64,000 nt of DNA from NCBI RefSeq assembly GCF_014191255.1, contig NZ_JACHWH010000004.1, positions 1-64,000 of the forward strand. The letters are read 5' to 3'. Position numbers and translations under genes: made by a program. How positions within the stretch are numbered: position 1 is the stretch's first letter; the number at the start of each line of letters is the position of its first letter. Source of the DNA: Amycolatopsis bartoniae (GTDB lineage: Bacteria; Actinomycetota; Actinomycetes; Mycobacteriales; Pseudonocardiaceae). Positions 16,897 to 25,725 of this stretch are shown piece after piece. The notes beneath the pieces are model-generated. The model did not search any database and was not told the origin of the DNA. It worked only from the letters and a program-made list of their open reading frames with translations.

Positions 16897-17229
16897 ATGC
16901 AGTACCTGGTCATGCTTTACATGAACGAAGACCCCGCAGCCGACTACAGCAAGATCAGCCCCGCCTTCGTCGAGTACGCGCGGCAGCTCACCGACGCCGG
17001 CGTGCTCAAGAGCGGCGCCCGTCTGCTGCCCTCGACCAGCGCCACCACCGTCCGCGTGCGTGACGACGAGGAGCTGTTCACCGACGGGCCGTTCGCCGAA
17101 TCGCGGGAACAGCTCGGTGGCTACTACGTGTTCGAGTGCCCGGACCTCGACGACGCCCTCAAGTGGGCGGCCCGGTGCCCGGTCGCGCGGGAGGGCGCGA
17201 TCGAGGTCCGGCCGCTCGCGCACCGGTGA
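16897..17229 (+). CDS. YCII-related DGPF-motif protein
   Basis: A 110-residue protein of the YCII/DGPF family. It starts with a beta-strand (MQYLVMLYMNED) and carries the name-giving TDGPFAESREQLGGYY. Such proteins adopt a dimeric ferredoxin-like fold; function is not settled, but they are the usual partners and targets of ECF42 sigma factors. GAAGGGGA upstream acts as ribosome-binding site. The stop overlaps the GTG of the sigma gene (GTGA). Confidence 0.88.
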   Translation: MQYLVMLYMNEDPAADYSKISPAFVEYARQLTDAGVLKSGARLLPSTSATTVRVRDDEELFTDGPFAESREQLGGYYVFECPDLDDALKWAARCPVAREGAIEVRPLAHR

Positions 17230-18398
17230 CGACGGAGCCGCTCGCGGCCGTGTTCCGCGCGGAGCACGGCCGCGTGCTGGCCAGGCTGATCCGCCTCCTC
17301 GGCGACTTCGACCTCGCCGAGGAGGCGCTCGCCGACGCCTACGCCACCGCCGCCGCGAAATGGGCGGTGGACGGGGTGCCGGACCACCCCGCGGCCTGGC
17401 TCGTGACGACGGCCCGCCACCACGCCGTCGACCGGATCCGGCGGGCGCGGACGCTCGCGGAGAAGCTCCCCTTGCTGGAGCCGGAGCACGCCGAACCCGA
17501 CGAGGGCCCGGTACTGGACGACCGGCTGCGCCTGTTCTTCACCTGCTGCCACCCCGCGCTGTCCCGCCCGGCGCAGGTGGCGTTGATCCTGCGCTGCCTC
17601 GCCGGACTGTCCACTGTGGAAATCGCACGGCTGTTCCTGGTCGGCGAGAACACGATGCAGCAGCGGATCGTGCGTGCGAAGCGGAAGATCCGCGAGGCGG
17701 GGATCCCCTTCCGGGTACCCGAGCCCGAGGAGCTGCCGCAGCGGCTGCCCGCCGTGCTGTCGGTGCTGTACCTGCTGTTCACCGAGGGGTACGCGGCCAC
17801 CTCGGGACCGGAGCTGATCCGGGCCGAGCTGTGCGACGAGGCGATCCGGCTGGCGCGGGTGCTGCACGAACTCCTGCCCGAGCGCGAGGTCGCCGGGCTG
17901 CTCGCACTGGTGCTGCTCACCGACGCCCGCCGTGCCGCGCGGGTGGACGCGGCCGGACAGCTCGTGCCGCTGGAGGAACAGGACCGGACGCGGTGGGACC
18001 GGGCCATGCTCGACGAGGGACGGCGCCTGCTCGGAGGCAGCGCCGGGTCGTACGCGGTGCAGGCCGCGATCGCCGCGGTGCACGCGGACGCGGCGACACC
18101 CGAGGAGACCGACTGGCCGCAGATCGTGCGGCTCTACGGCCTGCTGGCCCCTTCGCCGATCGTCGAGCTGAACCGGGCGATCGCCGTCGCCATGGCGTCC
18201 GGACCGGAGGAGGGCCTGCGGCTGCTGCGGCACGTCCGGCTGGACTCGCACCTGCTGCCGGCCGCCCGCGCGGAGCTGTTGCGCCGCGCGGGCCGCACCG
18301 CGGAAGCCGTTGCCGCGTACCGGGAAGCGCTCGCGCTCGCGACGAACGACGTCGAGCGCGAGCACCTCAGACGGCGGCTGGCTCAGTCCTCCTCGTAG
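17226..18398 (+). CDS. ECF42-type RNA polymerase sigma factor with C-terminal extension
   Basis: A 390-residue ECF sigma factor, about twice the size of a minimal one. Region 2 covers residues ~10-75 (LAEEALADAY, HPAAWLVTTARHHAVDRIRR). Region 4 covers ~100-160 (GLSTVEIARLFLVGENTMQQRIVRAKRKI). A long helical C-terminal extension of TPR-like repeats includes YLLFTEGY and LNRAIAVAMASG, as expected for ECF42. No anti-sigma gene is adjacent, and the extension probably controls activity. The gene overlaps the 3' end of sugC by 16 bases, convergently. Confidence 0.9.
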   Translation: MTTEPLAAVFRAEHGRVLARLIRLLGDFDLAEEALADAYATAAAKWAVDGVPDHPAAWLVTTARHHAVDRIRRARTLAEKLPLLEPEHAEPDEGPVLDDRLRLFFTCCHPALSRPAQVALILRCLAGLSTVEIARLFLVGENTMQQRIVRAKRKIREAGIPFRVPEPEELPQRLPAVLSVLYLLFTEGYAATSGPELIRAELCDEAIRLARVLHELLPEREVAGLLALVLLTDARRAARVDAAGQLVPLEEQDRTRWDRAMLDEGRRLLGGSAGSYAVQAAIAAVHADAATPEETDWPQIVRLYGLLAPSPIVELNRAIAVAMASGPEEGLRLLRHVRLDSHLLPAARAELLRRAGRTAEAVAAYREALALATNDVEREHLRRRLAQSSS

Positions 18399-19570
18399 GT
18401 GAGGTTCCGGCCCGACGACGGGTCGAACAGCTGCAGCTTCGTCGCGTCGAACCAGACCTCGGCCTGCCCGCCCTCGGTGATCGGCGACGCCGCCGACAGG
18501 CGCGTGACGATCTGCGCGCCACCGCCGCCCGGCACGTCGTCCGCACCGGCGTCCGCGGCCAGCTCCGCCAGCTCCGCGGCGTTCGCCAGCTCGCCCTCGA
18601 CCGTGAAGTACGCGTACTTCTCCGAGCCCATCGACTCCAGCACGTCGACGTGGGCGCTGAACGTCACGCCGCCCCGCCGTGCCGCCTCGTCCACCAGCGA
18701 CGCGTCCTCGAAGTGCTCCGGCCGCACGCCCGCGATCACCTCACGCGGCGCGCCCGCCGCCTCCGCCAGCCGCCGCACGCGGTCGGGCAGCGCGACCGAG
18801 CCGAGCGGGCTCTTGAGCTGCCCGTCCTCCAGTGTGGCGGGCACGAAGTTCATCGACGGCGAGCCGATGAAGCCCGCCACGAACAGGTTCGCCGGGTGGT
18901 CGTAGAGGAACTGCGGGCTGCCGATCTGCTGCACGTACCCCGCACGCAGCACCACGACCCGGTCGCCCAGCGTCATGGCCTCGGTCTGGTCGTGCGTCAC
19001 GTACAGCGTGGTGGTGCCCAGCTGCTTCTGCAGCTTCGACACCGACGTGCGCATCTGGCCACGCAGCTTCGCGTCCAGGTTGGACAGTGGCTCGTCCATC
19101 AGGAACGCCTTGGGGCTGCGGACGATCGCCCGGCCCATCGCCACGCGCTGGCGCTGCCCACCCGAGAGGTTGGCGGGCTTGCGGTCCAGGTGCTGGGTCA
19201 GGTCGAGAATCTGCGCGGCCTCCTCGACCTTCGCCCGCACCGTCGCGTCGTCCACTTTGGCCAGTCGCAGCGGGAACGCCATGTTCTCGCGCACGCTCAT
19301 GTGCGGGTACAGCGCGTAGGACTGGAACACCATCGCGATGTCGCGGTCCTTCGGCGCCCGCTCGTTCATCCGCTGCCCGTCGATACGCAGCTCGCCGGAG
19401 GAGATGTCCTCCAGGCCCGCCACCATGTTCAGCGTCGTCGACTTCCCACAACCCGACGGGCCGACCAGGATGATGAACTCACCGTCCGCCACTGTCAGGT
19501 CCACTTCGGACACCGCGAGCGCGCCGTCGGGATAGCGCTTGCTCACTTTTTCCAGAACGATCTCAGCCAT
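18383..19570 (-). CDS. sugC: Trehalose-type ABC importer ATPase SugC
   Basis: A 395-residue ABC ATPase of the MalK/UgpC type. Walker A is GPSGCGKST, the signature LSGGQRQRVAMGRA, Walker B FLMDEPLSNLDAKLR and the H-loop VTHDQTEA. A C-terminal MOP/TOBE regulatory domain follows (~240-395). It energises uptake by SugA-SugB. It lies 6 bases after sugB, so one operon. It may also serve other sugar importers, as MsiK does in Streptomyces. Confidence 0.92.
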   Translation of the reverse strand: MAEIVLEKVSKRYPDGALAVSEVDLTVADGEFIILVGPSGCGKSTTLNMVAGLEDISSGELRIDGQRMNERAPKDRDIAMVFQSYALYPHMSVRENMAFPLRLAKVDDATVRAKVEEAAQILDLTQHLDRKPANLSGGQRQRVAMGRAIVRSPKAFLMDEPLSNLDAKLRGQMRTSVSKLQKQLGTTTLYVTHDQTEAMTLGDRVVVLRAGYVQQIGSPQFLYDHPANLFVAGFIGSPSMNFVPATLEDGQLKSPLGSVALPDRVRRLAEAAGAPREVIAGVRPEHFEDASLVDEAARRGGVTFSAHVDVLESMGSEKYAYFTVEGELANAAELAELAADAGADDVPGGGGAQIVTRLSAASPITEGGQAEVWFDATKLQLFDPSSGRNLTYEED

Positions 19571-19576
19571 TGAGCC

Positions 19577-20419
19577 TTACCCCTTCACGGCACCGGAGGT
19601 CAGCCCCGCGACGATACGGCGCTGGAAGAACAACACGAACAGGATGATGGGAATGGTGATCACCACGGCGGCCGCGGAGATCGTCCCCGTCGGGTCCTCG
19701 AACTGCGAGGCGCCGGTGAAGAACGACAACGCCGCGGGCACCGTGCGCGACGCGTTGGTCGACGTCAGCGAGATGGCGAACAGGAAGTCGTTCCAGCAGA
19801 AGATGAACACCAGGATCGCGGTGGTGAACACGCCGGGCGCGGCCAGCGGCGCGATCACCCTGCGGAACGCCTGCGCCGGCGTCGCACCGTCCATCTTGGC
19901 CGCCTTCTCCAGCTCCCACGGGATTTCGCGGAAGAACGCCGAGAGCGTGTAGATCGCCAGCGGCAGCGCGAACGTGATGTACGGGATGATGAGCCCGATC
20001 CACGTGTCGAACAGCCCCAGCGTGCGCTCGATGTTGAACAGCGGGGTCACCAGCGACACCTGCGGGAACATCGCGATCAGCAGCGAGACGCCCACCAGCA
20101 AGCGCTTTCCGGGGAAGTCCAGCCGCGCCACCGCGTACGCCGCCATCGTGCCGAACACCACCGCGATCAGCGTCGCGATGAGCGCGATACCGATCGAGTT
20201 GACCAGCGCGCGGATGAAGTCACCGGTCTGGAAGATGTCGGCGTAGTTCTGGAAGGTCCACGACCGCGGGATGAAGTTCCCGTCGTCGAGGGTGTCCTTC
20301 GTCTTGAACGACAGCGACAGGATCCACAGCACCGGCACCAGCGCGTAGACCACGACCACGATGTCGATCAGGGTCCACCGGGCGCGGCGACCCGGCGTGA
20401 TCGCACCCTGCATCACCAT
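19577..20419 (-). CDS. sugB: Trehalose-type ABC importer permease SugB
   Basis: A 280-residue MalG-type permease with six membrane helices. The EAA loop contacting the ATPase is [29 protein letters not shown]. The C-terminus TSGAVKG is typical of MalG-like subunits. Its ATG overlaps the sugA stop by one base (TGATG). It pairs with SugA to form the membrane channel. Confidence 0.92.
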   Translation of the reverse strand: MVMQGAITPGRRARWTLIDIVVVVYALVPVLWILSLSFKTKDTLDDGNFIPRSWTFQNYADIFQTGDFIRALVNSIGIALIATLIAVVFGTMAAYAVARLDFPGKRLLVGVSLLIAMFPQVSLVTPLFNIERTLGLFDTWIGLIIPYITFALPLAIYTLSAFFREIPWELEKAAKMDGATPAQAFRRVIAPLAAPGVFTTAILVFIFCWNDFLFAISLTSTNASRTVPAALSFFTGASQFEDPTGTISAAAVVITIPIILFVLFFQRRIVAGLTSGAVKG

Positions 20420-21369
20420 CAGCGCTTACCTCCCGTGTCCGAGCCCGGCGCGGCGGTGCCGAACAGCTTGATGAAGACGAACGCGATCAGCGCGACCGTG
20501 AGGAAGATCAGCACGGCCATCGTCGAGCCGATGCCGAGGTTCAGGCCCTTCAGCAGGTTGTTGTAGGTCTGCATCGACACCGACGAGGTGTCGTTCGCCC
20601 CGCTGGTGAGCACGAAGATGTTGTCGAAGATGCGGAACGCGTCGAGCGTGCGGAACAGCAGCGCGACCAGGATCGCCGGCTTCATCACCGGCACCATGAC
20701 CTTGATGAACCGCTGCCACGCGTTCGCCCCGTCCATCGCGGCGGCCTTGAGCAGGTCGTCCGGCACGAGCGCGAGCCCGGCCATCAGCAGCAGCGCCATG
20801 AACGGCGTCGTCTTCCACACCTCGGCCAGCACGATGATCAACAGCGACGGCACGAACTGCGTCAGCGGCGCGGAGTCCGGGCCGAGCAGGTTGGCCAGGT
20901 ACCCGGTGCCCGGCGTCCACGCGTAGTACCACGAGAACGCGGCCACGACGGTCACGATCCCGTACGGGATCAGGGAAACCGTGCGCACCAGTCCACGCCC
21001 GACGATCGTGCGGTGCATGATCAGCGCGAGCAGCATGCCCAGTACCAGCTCGATCACGACGGAGACCACCGTGATCAGCATGGTGACGCCGAACGCGGTC
21101 CACCAGTACGAATTGGACAGTACGGCCGCGTAGTTCGCCAGCCCCACGAAAGTCCGCTGCGACGGGAACCTCAGGTCGTAGCGCTGCAGCGACAGCCAGA
21201 TCGAGTAGACGATCGGGTAAGCCGTGACCAGCAGCATGATGATCGCGGCCGGCGCGCACAGCAGCAGCCCGAGCCGCCGCTCCGCCTTCTTGCCCTCGCT
21301 CAGCACCGGCTTGCCCTTGCGCCCCGTTTCCGGCTGTGCCGCGGGAGTTTCGGCGACAGTGGAACTCAC
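20419..21369 (-). CDS. sugA: Trehalose-type ABC importer permease SugA
   Basis: A 316-residue MalF-type permease with about six helices and a short cytosolic N-terminus ([11 protein letters not shown]). It carries the EAA loop ([25 protein letters not shown]). GTG 21369 overlaps the lpqY stop (GTGA), so lpqY-sugA-sugB-sugC are coupled. Function with LpqY is high-affinity uptake of trehalose or a related disaccharide. Confidence 0.92.
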   Translation of the reverse strand: MSSTVAETPAAQPETGRKGKPVLSEGKKAERRLGLLLCAPAAIIMLLVTAYPIVYSIWLSLQRYDLRFPSQRTFVGLANYAAVLSNSYWWTAFGVTMLITVVSVVIELVLGMLLALIMHRTIVGRGLVRTVSLIPYGIVTVVAAFSWYYAWTPGTGYLANLLGPDSAPLTQFVPSLLIIVLAEVWKTTPFMALLLMAGLALVPDDLLKAAAMDGANAWQRFIKVMVPVMKPAILVALLFRTLDAFRIFDNIFVLTSGANDTSSVSMQTYNNLLKGLNLGIGSTMAVLIFLTVALIAFVFIKLFGTAAPGSDTGGKR

Positions 21370-22661
21370 GGGATCACCCCTTTCGACTGCAGCGCATCGG
21401 ACAGCTGGCTGCGCAGCTCGTCCGCGGTCTTCTGCGGATCGATCTTCGACGGCGGCGAGAGCACCTTCGAGATCACCGTGGACAGGCTCTGGTAGGCCGG
21501 GGTGAGCGGCCGCACCGCGGCGTTCTTCAACGCGGCCAGGATCGCGTCCCGCATCGGGTACGCGGTCTGCATGCTCGGGTTGTTCTTCGCGTCGACGGGC
21601 TTGCTCGGGTCGAGCGGCGCGTTGTCCGTGTAGAGCGACTCGATGCTCGGCGGCACGCCGTCCTTGAGCGCGGAGAACTTCTGGTTGTCCTTGTTGCGCA
21701 AGCACAACGCGGCCTCGAACGCCTCAGGCTTGTGCTGCGAGTACGAACTCACCGCGAGGTCGTAGCCGCCGATCGTGGTCTTCGCCGGCTGCCCCGGGTT
21801 CACCGCGGGATAGGTGGACCACTTGAAGTGCGCCAGATTCTGCGGGTCCTCCTTGGCGAAGGAGGCGTAGACGAAGGGCCAGTTCAGCTCGAACGCCCCG
21901 TTGCCGCGCTGGAACGCCTGCCGGACGTCGTCCTCCTTCTGGTTCGTCAGCGACGGGTCGGTGATACCCGTGGACGTGACCTGCTTGAGGATCTCCAGCG
22001 CCTTCACCGCGCCCGCGTCCATCACGACGGACTTGCCGTCGTCGGACAGGATGTGCCCGCCCGCGGACTCGACGAGAGTGTTGTAGACGACCACCAGTCC
22101 CTCGTACTGGGCGCCGGTGAACAGGACGTTCCCCGGCTTGCCCTGCGCCTTGAGGTCGTGGGCCTCGGCCATCAGCTGGTCCCACGTCGCGGGCGGCTGC
22201 GGCGTGATCCGGTCGTCGTACCACAACAGCTGCACGTTGGTGTTCTTCGTTGCGGCGTAGAGCTTTCCGTTCCAGGTGGCCGTTTCCAGCGGTCCGGGTA
22301 GGACACCCGCGCTGGCGGCCGCCTTGTTCGAGCCGGTCCACTCCTCGGCCCAGCCCGCCTCGGCGAACTCCGGCACCCACGTCACGTCGAGCCCGAGGAT
22401 GTCCAGGCCCTTGTCGCCCGCGGCGAGCCTGCGGACCATGCCCTGGCGCTGGTCGTCGGCGCCGCGCTGCAGCTTGTTGTAGACGATGTGGTACCTGCCC
22501 GCGGCCTGCGCGTTGCAGTTGTCCACCACGCTCTGGAACGTGTCCTCGGGCGCGTAATAGAGATTGATCGTGATACCGCGGTCGGAGCTGCACGCGGCCA
22601 GCGCGCCGGCGGCGAGCACGCCCGCGCCCAGCGCGGCCACTCCCCTCCTGCCCTTCCCCAT
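21366..22661 (-). CDS. lpqY: Sugar-binding lipoprotein LpqY-like
   Basis: A 431-residue extracellular solute-binding lipoprotein. The signal peptide ends in the lipobox LAAC (GALAACSSD). The mature part is a family-1 sugar-binding fold (INLYYAPEDTFQSVVDNC, DVTWVPEFAEAGWAEE). AAGGAGG lies 5 bases before the ATG. In mycobacteria the LpqY-SugABC system recycles trehalose released from mycolate assembly. The order here is the same, but Pseudonocardiaceae lack mycolic acids, so general trehalose scavenging is more likely. The specificity is inferred from order, not from binding residues. Confidence 0.85.
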   Translation of the reverse strand: MGKGRRGVAALGAGVLAAGALAACSSDRGITINLYYAPEDTFQSVVDNCNAQAAGRYHIVYNKLQRGADDQRQGMVRRLAAGDKGLDILGLDVTWVPEFAEAGWAEEWTGSNKAAASAGVLPGPLETATWNGKLYAATKNTNVQLLWYDDRITPQPPATWDQLMAEAHDLKAQGKPGNVLFTGAQYEGLVVVYNTLVESAGGHILSDDGKSVVMDAGAVKALEILKQVTSTGITDPSLTNQKEDDVRQAFQRGNGAFELNWPFVYASFAKEDPQNLAHFKWSTYPAVNPGQPAKTTIGGYDLAVSSYSQHKPEAFEAALCLRNKDNQKFSALKDGVPPSIESLYTDNAPLDPSKPVDAKNNPSMQTAYPMRDAILAALKNAAVRPLTPAYQSLSTVISKVLSPPSKIDPQKTADELRSQLSDALQSKGVIP

Positions 22662-22786
22662 CAGGCCTCCTTGTCCCGACGCGCACGCCGGCGGGAGACC
22701 GTACCCGCACTACAGCGTGCCTGTGGATCGGTGGTGCCTCAAACTATGCCGGGAGATGATCAGCCGCAAGCGACTTGAGGAATGCT

Positions 22787-23326
22787 TTAGCTCGTTGACC
22801 CGGATGGACGCATGGCGAGCTTCGCGAGCAGGTTCCGGCCCTGCTCCGCGTTGCGGGGCTGGCACAACACGTCGTACCGCCCGGCCACGAGCTGGCTCGC
22901 CGAGGAGAAGTCGCGGCGACCGCGCGTGGAGGCGTAGGAGATCGCGGCGAACACCAGCCCGAAGAACATGCCGGAGACCAGGCCGACGAGGATCGGCTCG
23001 TAGTGGATGCCGGGGCCACCGCCGCTGAACAGGCCCAGCAGGATGCCCACGAACAGGCCGAACCACGCGCCCGACACCGCGCCGGTGCCCAGCACCTTGC
23101 CCCACGACAGCCTGCCGATGACCCGCTCGACGAGCATCAGGTCGACGCCGACGATGGTCACGTCCTCCACCGCGAAGTCGCTGTCCGCGAGGTGCTCGAC
23201 CGCGCGTTGCGCCTCCGCGTACGTCGCGTACGAGCCGATGGGCCAGCCGCTGGGTGGCGTCGGCATCCGGGGCAGCCCCTGCTGTTGCCTGGTGGAGGAG
23301 GAGAACGGGCTGGTCACGGTCATCAC
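22787..23326 (-). CDS. General-stress-protein-17M-like membrane protein
   Basis: About 179 residues. A GSP17M/YflT-type domain (GSYATYAEAQRAVEHLAD, FAVEDVTIVGVDL) is followed by two glycine-rich membrane helices (SGAWFGLFVGILLGLFSGG and VGLVSGMFFGLVFAAISYA) and a short C-terminal strand domain. It begins with GTG 23326 or the next codon, ATG 23323. It corresponds to the membrane protein next to lpqY in mycobacteria (Rv1234, from memory). A stress role is suggested only by the domain name. Confidence 0.78.
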   Translation of the reverse strand: MMTVTSPFSSSTRQQQGLPRMPTPPSGWPIGSYATYAEAQRAVEHLADSDFAVEDVTIVGVDLMLVERVIGRLSWGKVLGTGAVSGAWFGLFVGILLGLFSGGGPGIHYEPILVGLVSGMFFGLVFAAISYASTRGRRDFSSASQLVAGRYDVLCQPRNAEQGRNLLAKLAMRPSGSTS

Positions 23327-23432
23327 CTGTATCGGAAGTTCGAACGGGCTTCCATCCTGCCAATGTTCAGGAAACCACGCCCACCCGGCACGCCGTGAGT
23401 GGTTGCGCCGGATTTCATCCCCGATGGGCCGT

Positions 23433-24629
23433 TCAGTCCCTCACCCGGTACTCCCGCAGCAGGCCGCGGCTGATGATCGTCTTCTGGATCTCGCTCGTAC
23501 CCTCGCCGATGAGCAGGAACGGGGCCTCGCGCATGAGGCGCTCGATCTCATACTCCTTCGAGTAGCCGTAGCCGCCGTGGATGCGGAAGGCGTCCTGGGT
23601 GACCTCGGCGCAGTACTCCGACGCGACCAGCTTCGCCATGCCCGCGGCGACGTCGTTGCGCTCGCCGGTGTCCTTCAACCGGGCGGCGTTGACCATCATC
23701 AGGTGCGCGGCCTCGACCTTCGTGGCCATCTCGGCGAGCTTGAACGCGATCGCCTGGTGCTCGGCGATCGGCTTGCCGAACGTCCGGCGCTGCTGGGCGT
23801 ACTCGATCGCCAGCTCGAACGCGCGGATCGCGATGCCGCACGCCCGGGCGGCGACGTTGACCCGGCCGACCTCGATGCCGTCCATCATGAACGAGAAGCC
23901 CTTGCCCGGCGCCTCCCCGAGCACCTGGGCGGCCGGGATGCGGAACCCGTCGAACACCGCCTCGGTGGTGTCGACGCCCTTGTAGCCCATCTTGTCGATC
24001 TTGCCGGGGATGGTGAGGCCGGGCGCGACCTCGCCGTAGCCCTCGGGCTTCTCCACCAGGAACGTCGTCAGGTTCTGGTGAGCCTTCTCAGCTCCTTCGT
24101 CGGTCTTCACCAGCAACGCGATGAGGTTCGACGTGCCACCGTTGGTGAGCCACATCTTCGACCCGTCGATGACGTAGTCGTCCCCGTCGCGCTTCGCCCG
24201 GGTCTTGATGGCGGCGACGTCGGAACCGAGGTCCGGCTCGGACATCGAAAAGGAACCGCGGATCTCACCGGCCGCCATCTTCGGCAGGTAGCGCTGCTTC
24301 TGCTCCGGCGTGCCGTGCCGGGAGATCATGTGCGCCACGATGAAATGGGTGTTGATCACGCCGGACACGCTCATCCAGCCCCGCGCGATCTCCTCCACGA
24401 CGAGCGCGTACGTCAGCAGGGACTCACCGAGACCGCCGTACTCCTCCGGGATCGTGATCCCGAACAGGCCCATCTCCTTCATGCCCTCGACGATGTCCGC
24501 CGGGTACTCGTCGGCGTGCTCCAGCTCCTGCGCGTGCGGGATGATCTCCTTGTCCACGAACGAGCGCACCGTCGACAGGATCTCCGACTGCACCTCGGTC
24601 AGGCCGGCGGTCCGGGCCAGTCGGGCCAT
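23433..24629 (-). CDS. Acyl-CoA dehydrogenase
   Basis: A 398-residue flavoenzyme that introduces the alpha-beta double bond in acyl-CoA, passing electrons to ETF. Family signatures are present: FSMSEPDLGSDVAAIKT, the WLTNGG strand, the FGKPIAEHQAIAFKLA region and the C-terminal GEGTSEIQKTII, whose first Glu aligns with the catalytic base of short- and medium-chain enzymes. The chain length preferred is unknown. It appears monocistronic. Confidence 0.93.
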   Translation of the reverse strand: MARLARTAGLTEVQSEILSTVRSFVDKEIIPHAQELEHADEYPADIVEGMKEMGLFGITIPEEYGGLGESLLTYALVVEEIARGWMSVSGVINTHFIVAHMISRHGTPEQKQRYLPKMAAGEIRGSFSMSEPDLGSDVAAIKTRAKRDGDDYVIDGSKMWLTNGGTSNLIALLVKTDEGAEKAHQNLTTFLVEKPEGYGEVAPGLTIPGKIDKMGYKGVDTTEAVFDGFRIPAAQVLGEAPGKGFSFMMDGIEVGRVNVAARACGIAIRAFELAIEYAQQRRTFGKPIAEHQAIAFKLAEMATKVEAAHLMMVNAARLKDTGERNDVAAGMAKLVASEYCAEVTQDAFRIHGGYGYSKEYEIERLMREAPFLLIGEGTSEIQKTIISRGLLREYRVRD

Positions 24630-24707
24630 GGGGCGACTCCCTCGTCCTCGGGCGTTTCGTTACCGCCGAGTATGACGGGGGCGGTGGACGCCCGCATATG
24701 AGCAGCC

Positions 24708-25538
24708 TCACTGACCGGGCTTGTCGTCCTCCGGCAGCCGCGGAACCGGGGCGTGACCGTTCGCGGCCTCGTGCCTCTCGTCGGCGTTGCGCGTGTACTG
24801 GTCGACGAACCGCAGCAGCTCCACCGGGAATGGCAGCACGAGCGTGGAGTTCTTCTCCGCCGACACCTGCACCACGGTTTCCAGCAGGCGCAGCTGCAAC
24901 GCGGCCGGGGTGTCGGCCATCGTCGCCGCGGCCTGCGACAGCTTCGCCGACGCCTGCAGCTCGCCGTCGGCCGAGATGACGCGCGCGCGTCGCTCCCGCT
25001 CGGCCTCCGCCTGCCGCGACATGGAGCGCTTCATCGTCTCCGGCAGCGCCACGTCCTTGATCTCCACGCGGTCGATGTGCACGCCCCAGTCCAGCGCCGG
25101 GCTGTCGATCATCAGCTCCAGCCCCTGGTTGAGCCGCTCGCGGTTGGACAACAGGTCGTCGAGGTCGCTCTTGCCGATGATCGAGCGCAGTGACGTCTGC
25201 GCGACCTGGCCGACGGCGAAGCGGTAGTCCTGCACCTGCACGGCCGCCACGACGGGGTCGATGACCTTGAAGTACACGACGGCGTCCACCCGGACCGTCA
25301 CGTTGTCCCTGGTGATGCCCTCCTGCGCGGGCACCGGCAGCGTGATGATCTGCATGTTGACCTTCTGCAGGCGGTCGGCCACCGGCACCAGCAGCGCCAG
25401 GCCGGGCTCCCGCACCTTGGCCCGCACGCGCCCGAACCGGAAGATCAGCCCGCGCTCGTACTGCTTGATGACCCGCACGCTGGCGCCCAGCCCCACCAGC
25501 CCCACAGCGGCGAGGGCGGAGACGAGTTGCACGATCAT
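24708..25538 (-). CDS. SPFH/band-7 (slipin-like) membrane protein
   Basis: A 276-residue stomatin/slipin-type protein. One N-terminal membrane helix (MIVQLVSALAAVGLVGLGAS) is followed by the SPFH domain (VIKQYERGLIFRFGRV, TVRVDAVVYFKV, ALPETMKRSMSRQAEAERERRARVI). A coiled region and a charged tail follow. Such proteins oligomerise in membrane microdomains and usually pair with an NfeD protein; no NfeD gene is adjacent here. GGGAG sits six bases before the ATG. Confidence 0.88.
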   Translation of the reverse strand: MIVQLVSALAAVGLVGLGASVRVIKQYERGLIFRFGRVRAKVREPGLALLVPVADRLQKVNMQIITLPVPAQEGITRDNVTVRVDAVVYFKVIDPVVAAVQVQDYRFAVGQVAQTSLRSIIGKSDLDDLLSNRERLNQGLELMIDSPALDWGVHIDRVEIKDVALPETMKRSMSRQAEAERERRARVISADGELQASAKLSQAAATMADTPAALQLRLLETVVQVSAEKNSTLVLPFPVELLRFVDQYTRNADERHEAANGHAPVPRLPEDDKPGQ

Positions 25539-25725
25539 GGCAGCTCCCGGGGTCTAGTCCCTGTACTCGATGTTACCCCGGTCACAGCGGTTCGGACCCG
25601 CCGATTTGACCGCTTGGAAGAGGCCGTCCGCTCACGATCCGGTCCACAGTGGACACAGAAGACATCCCGGTCCGGGGCGACCGACATGCTGGGCGGCGGG
25701 TTCCAACTCCGGATAACCTGGGCCC

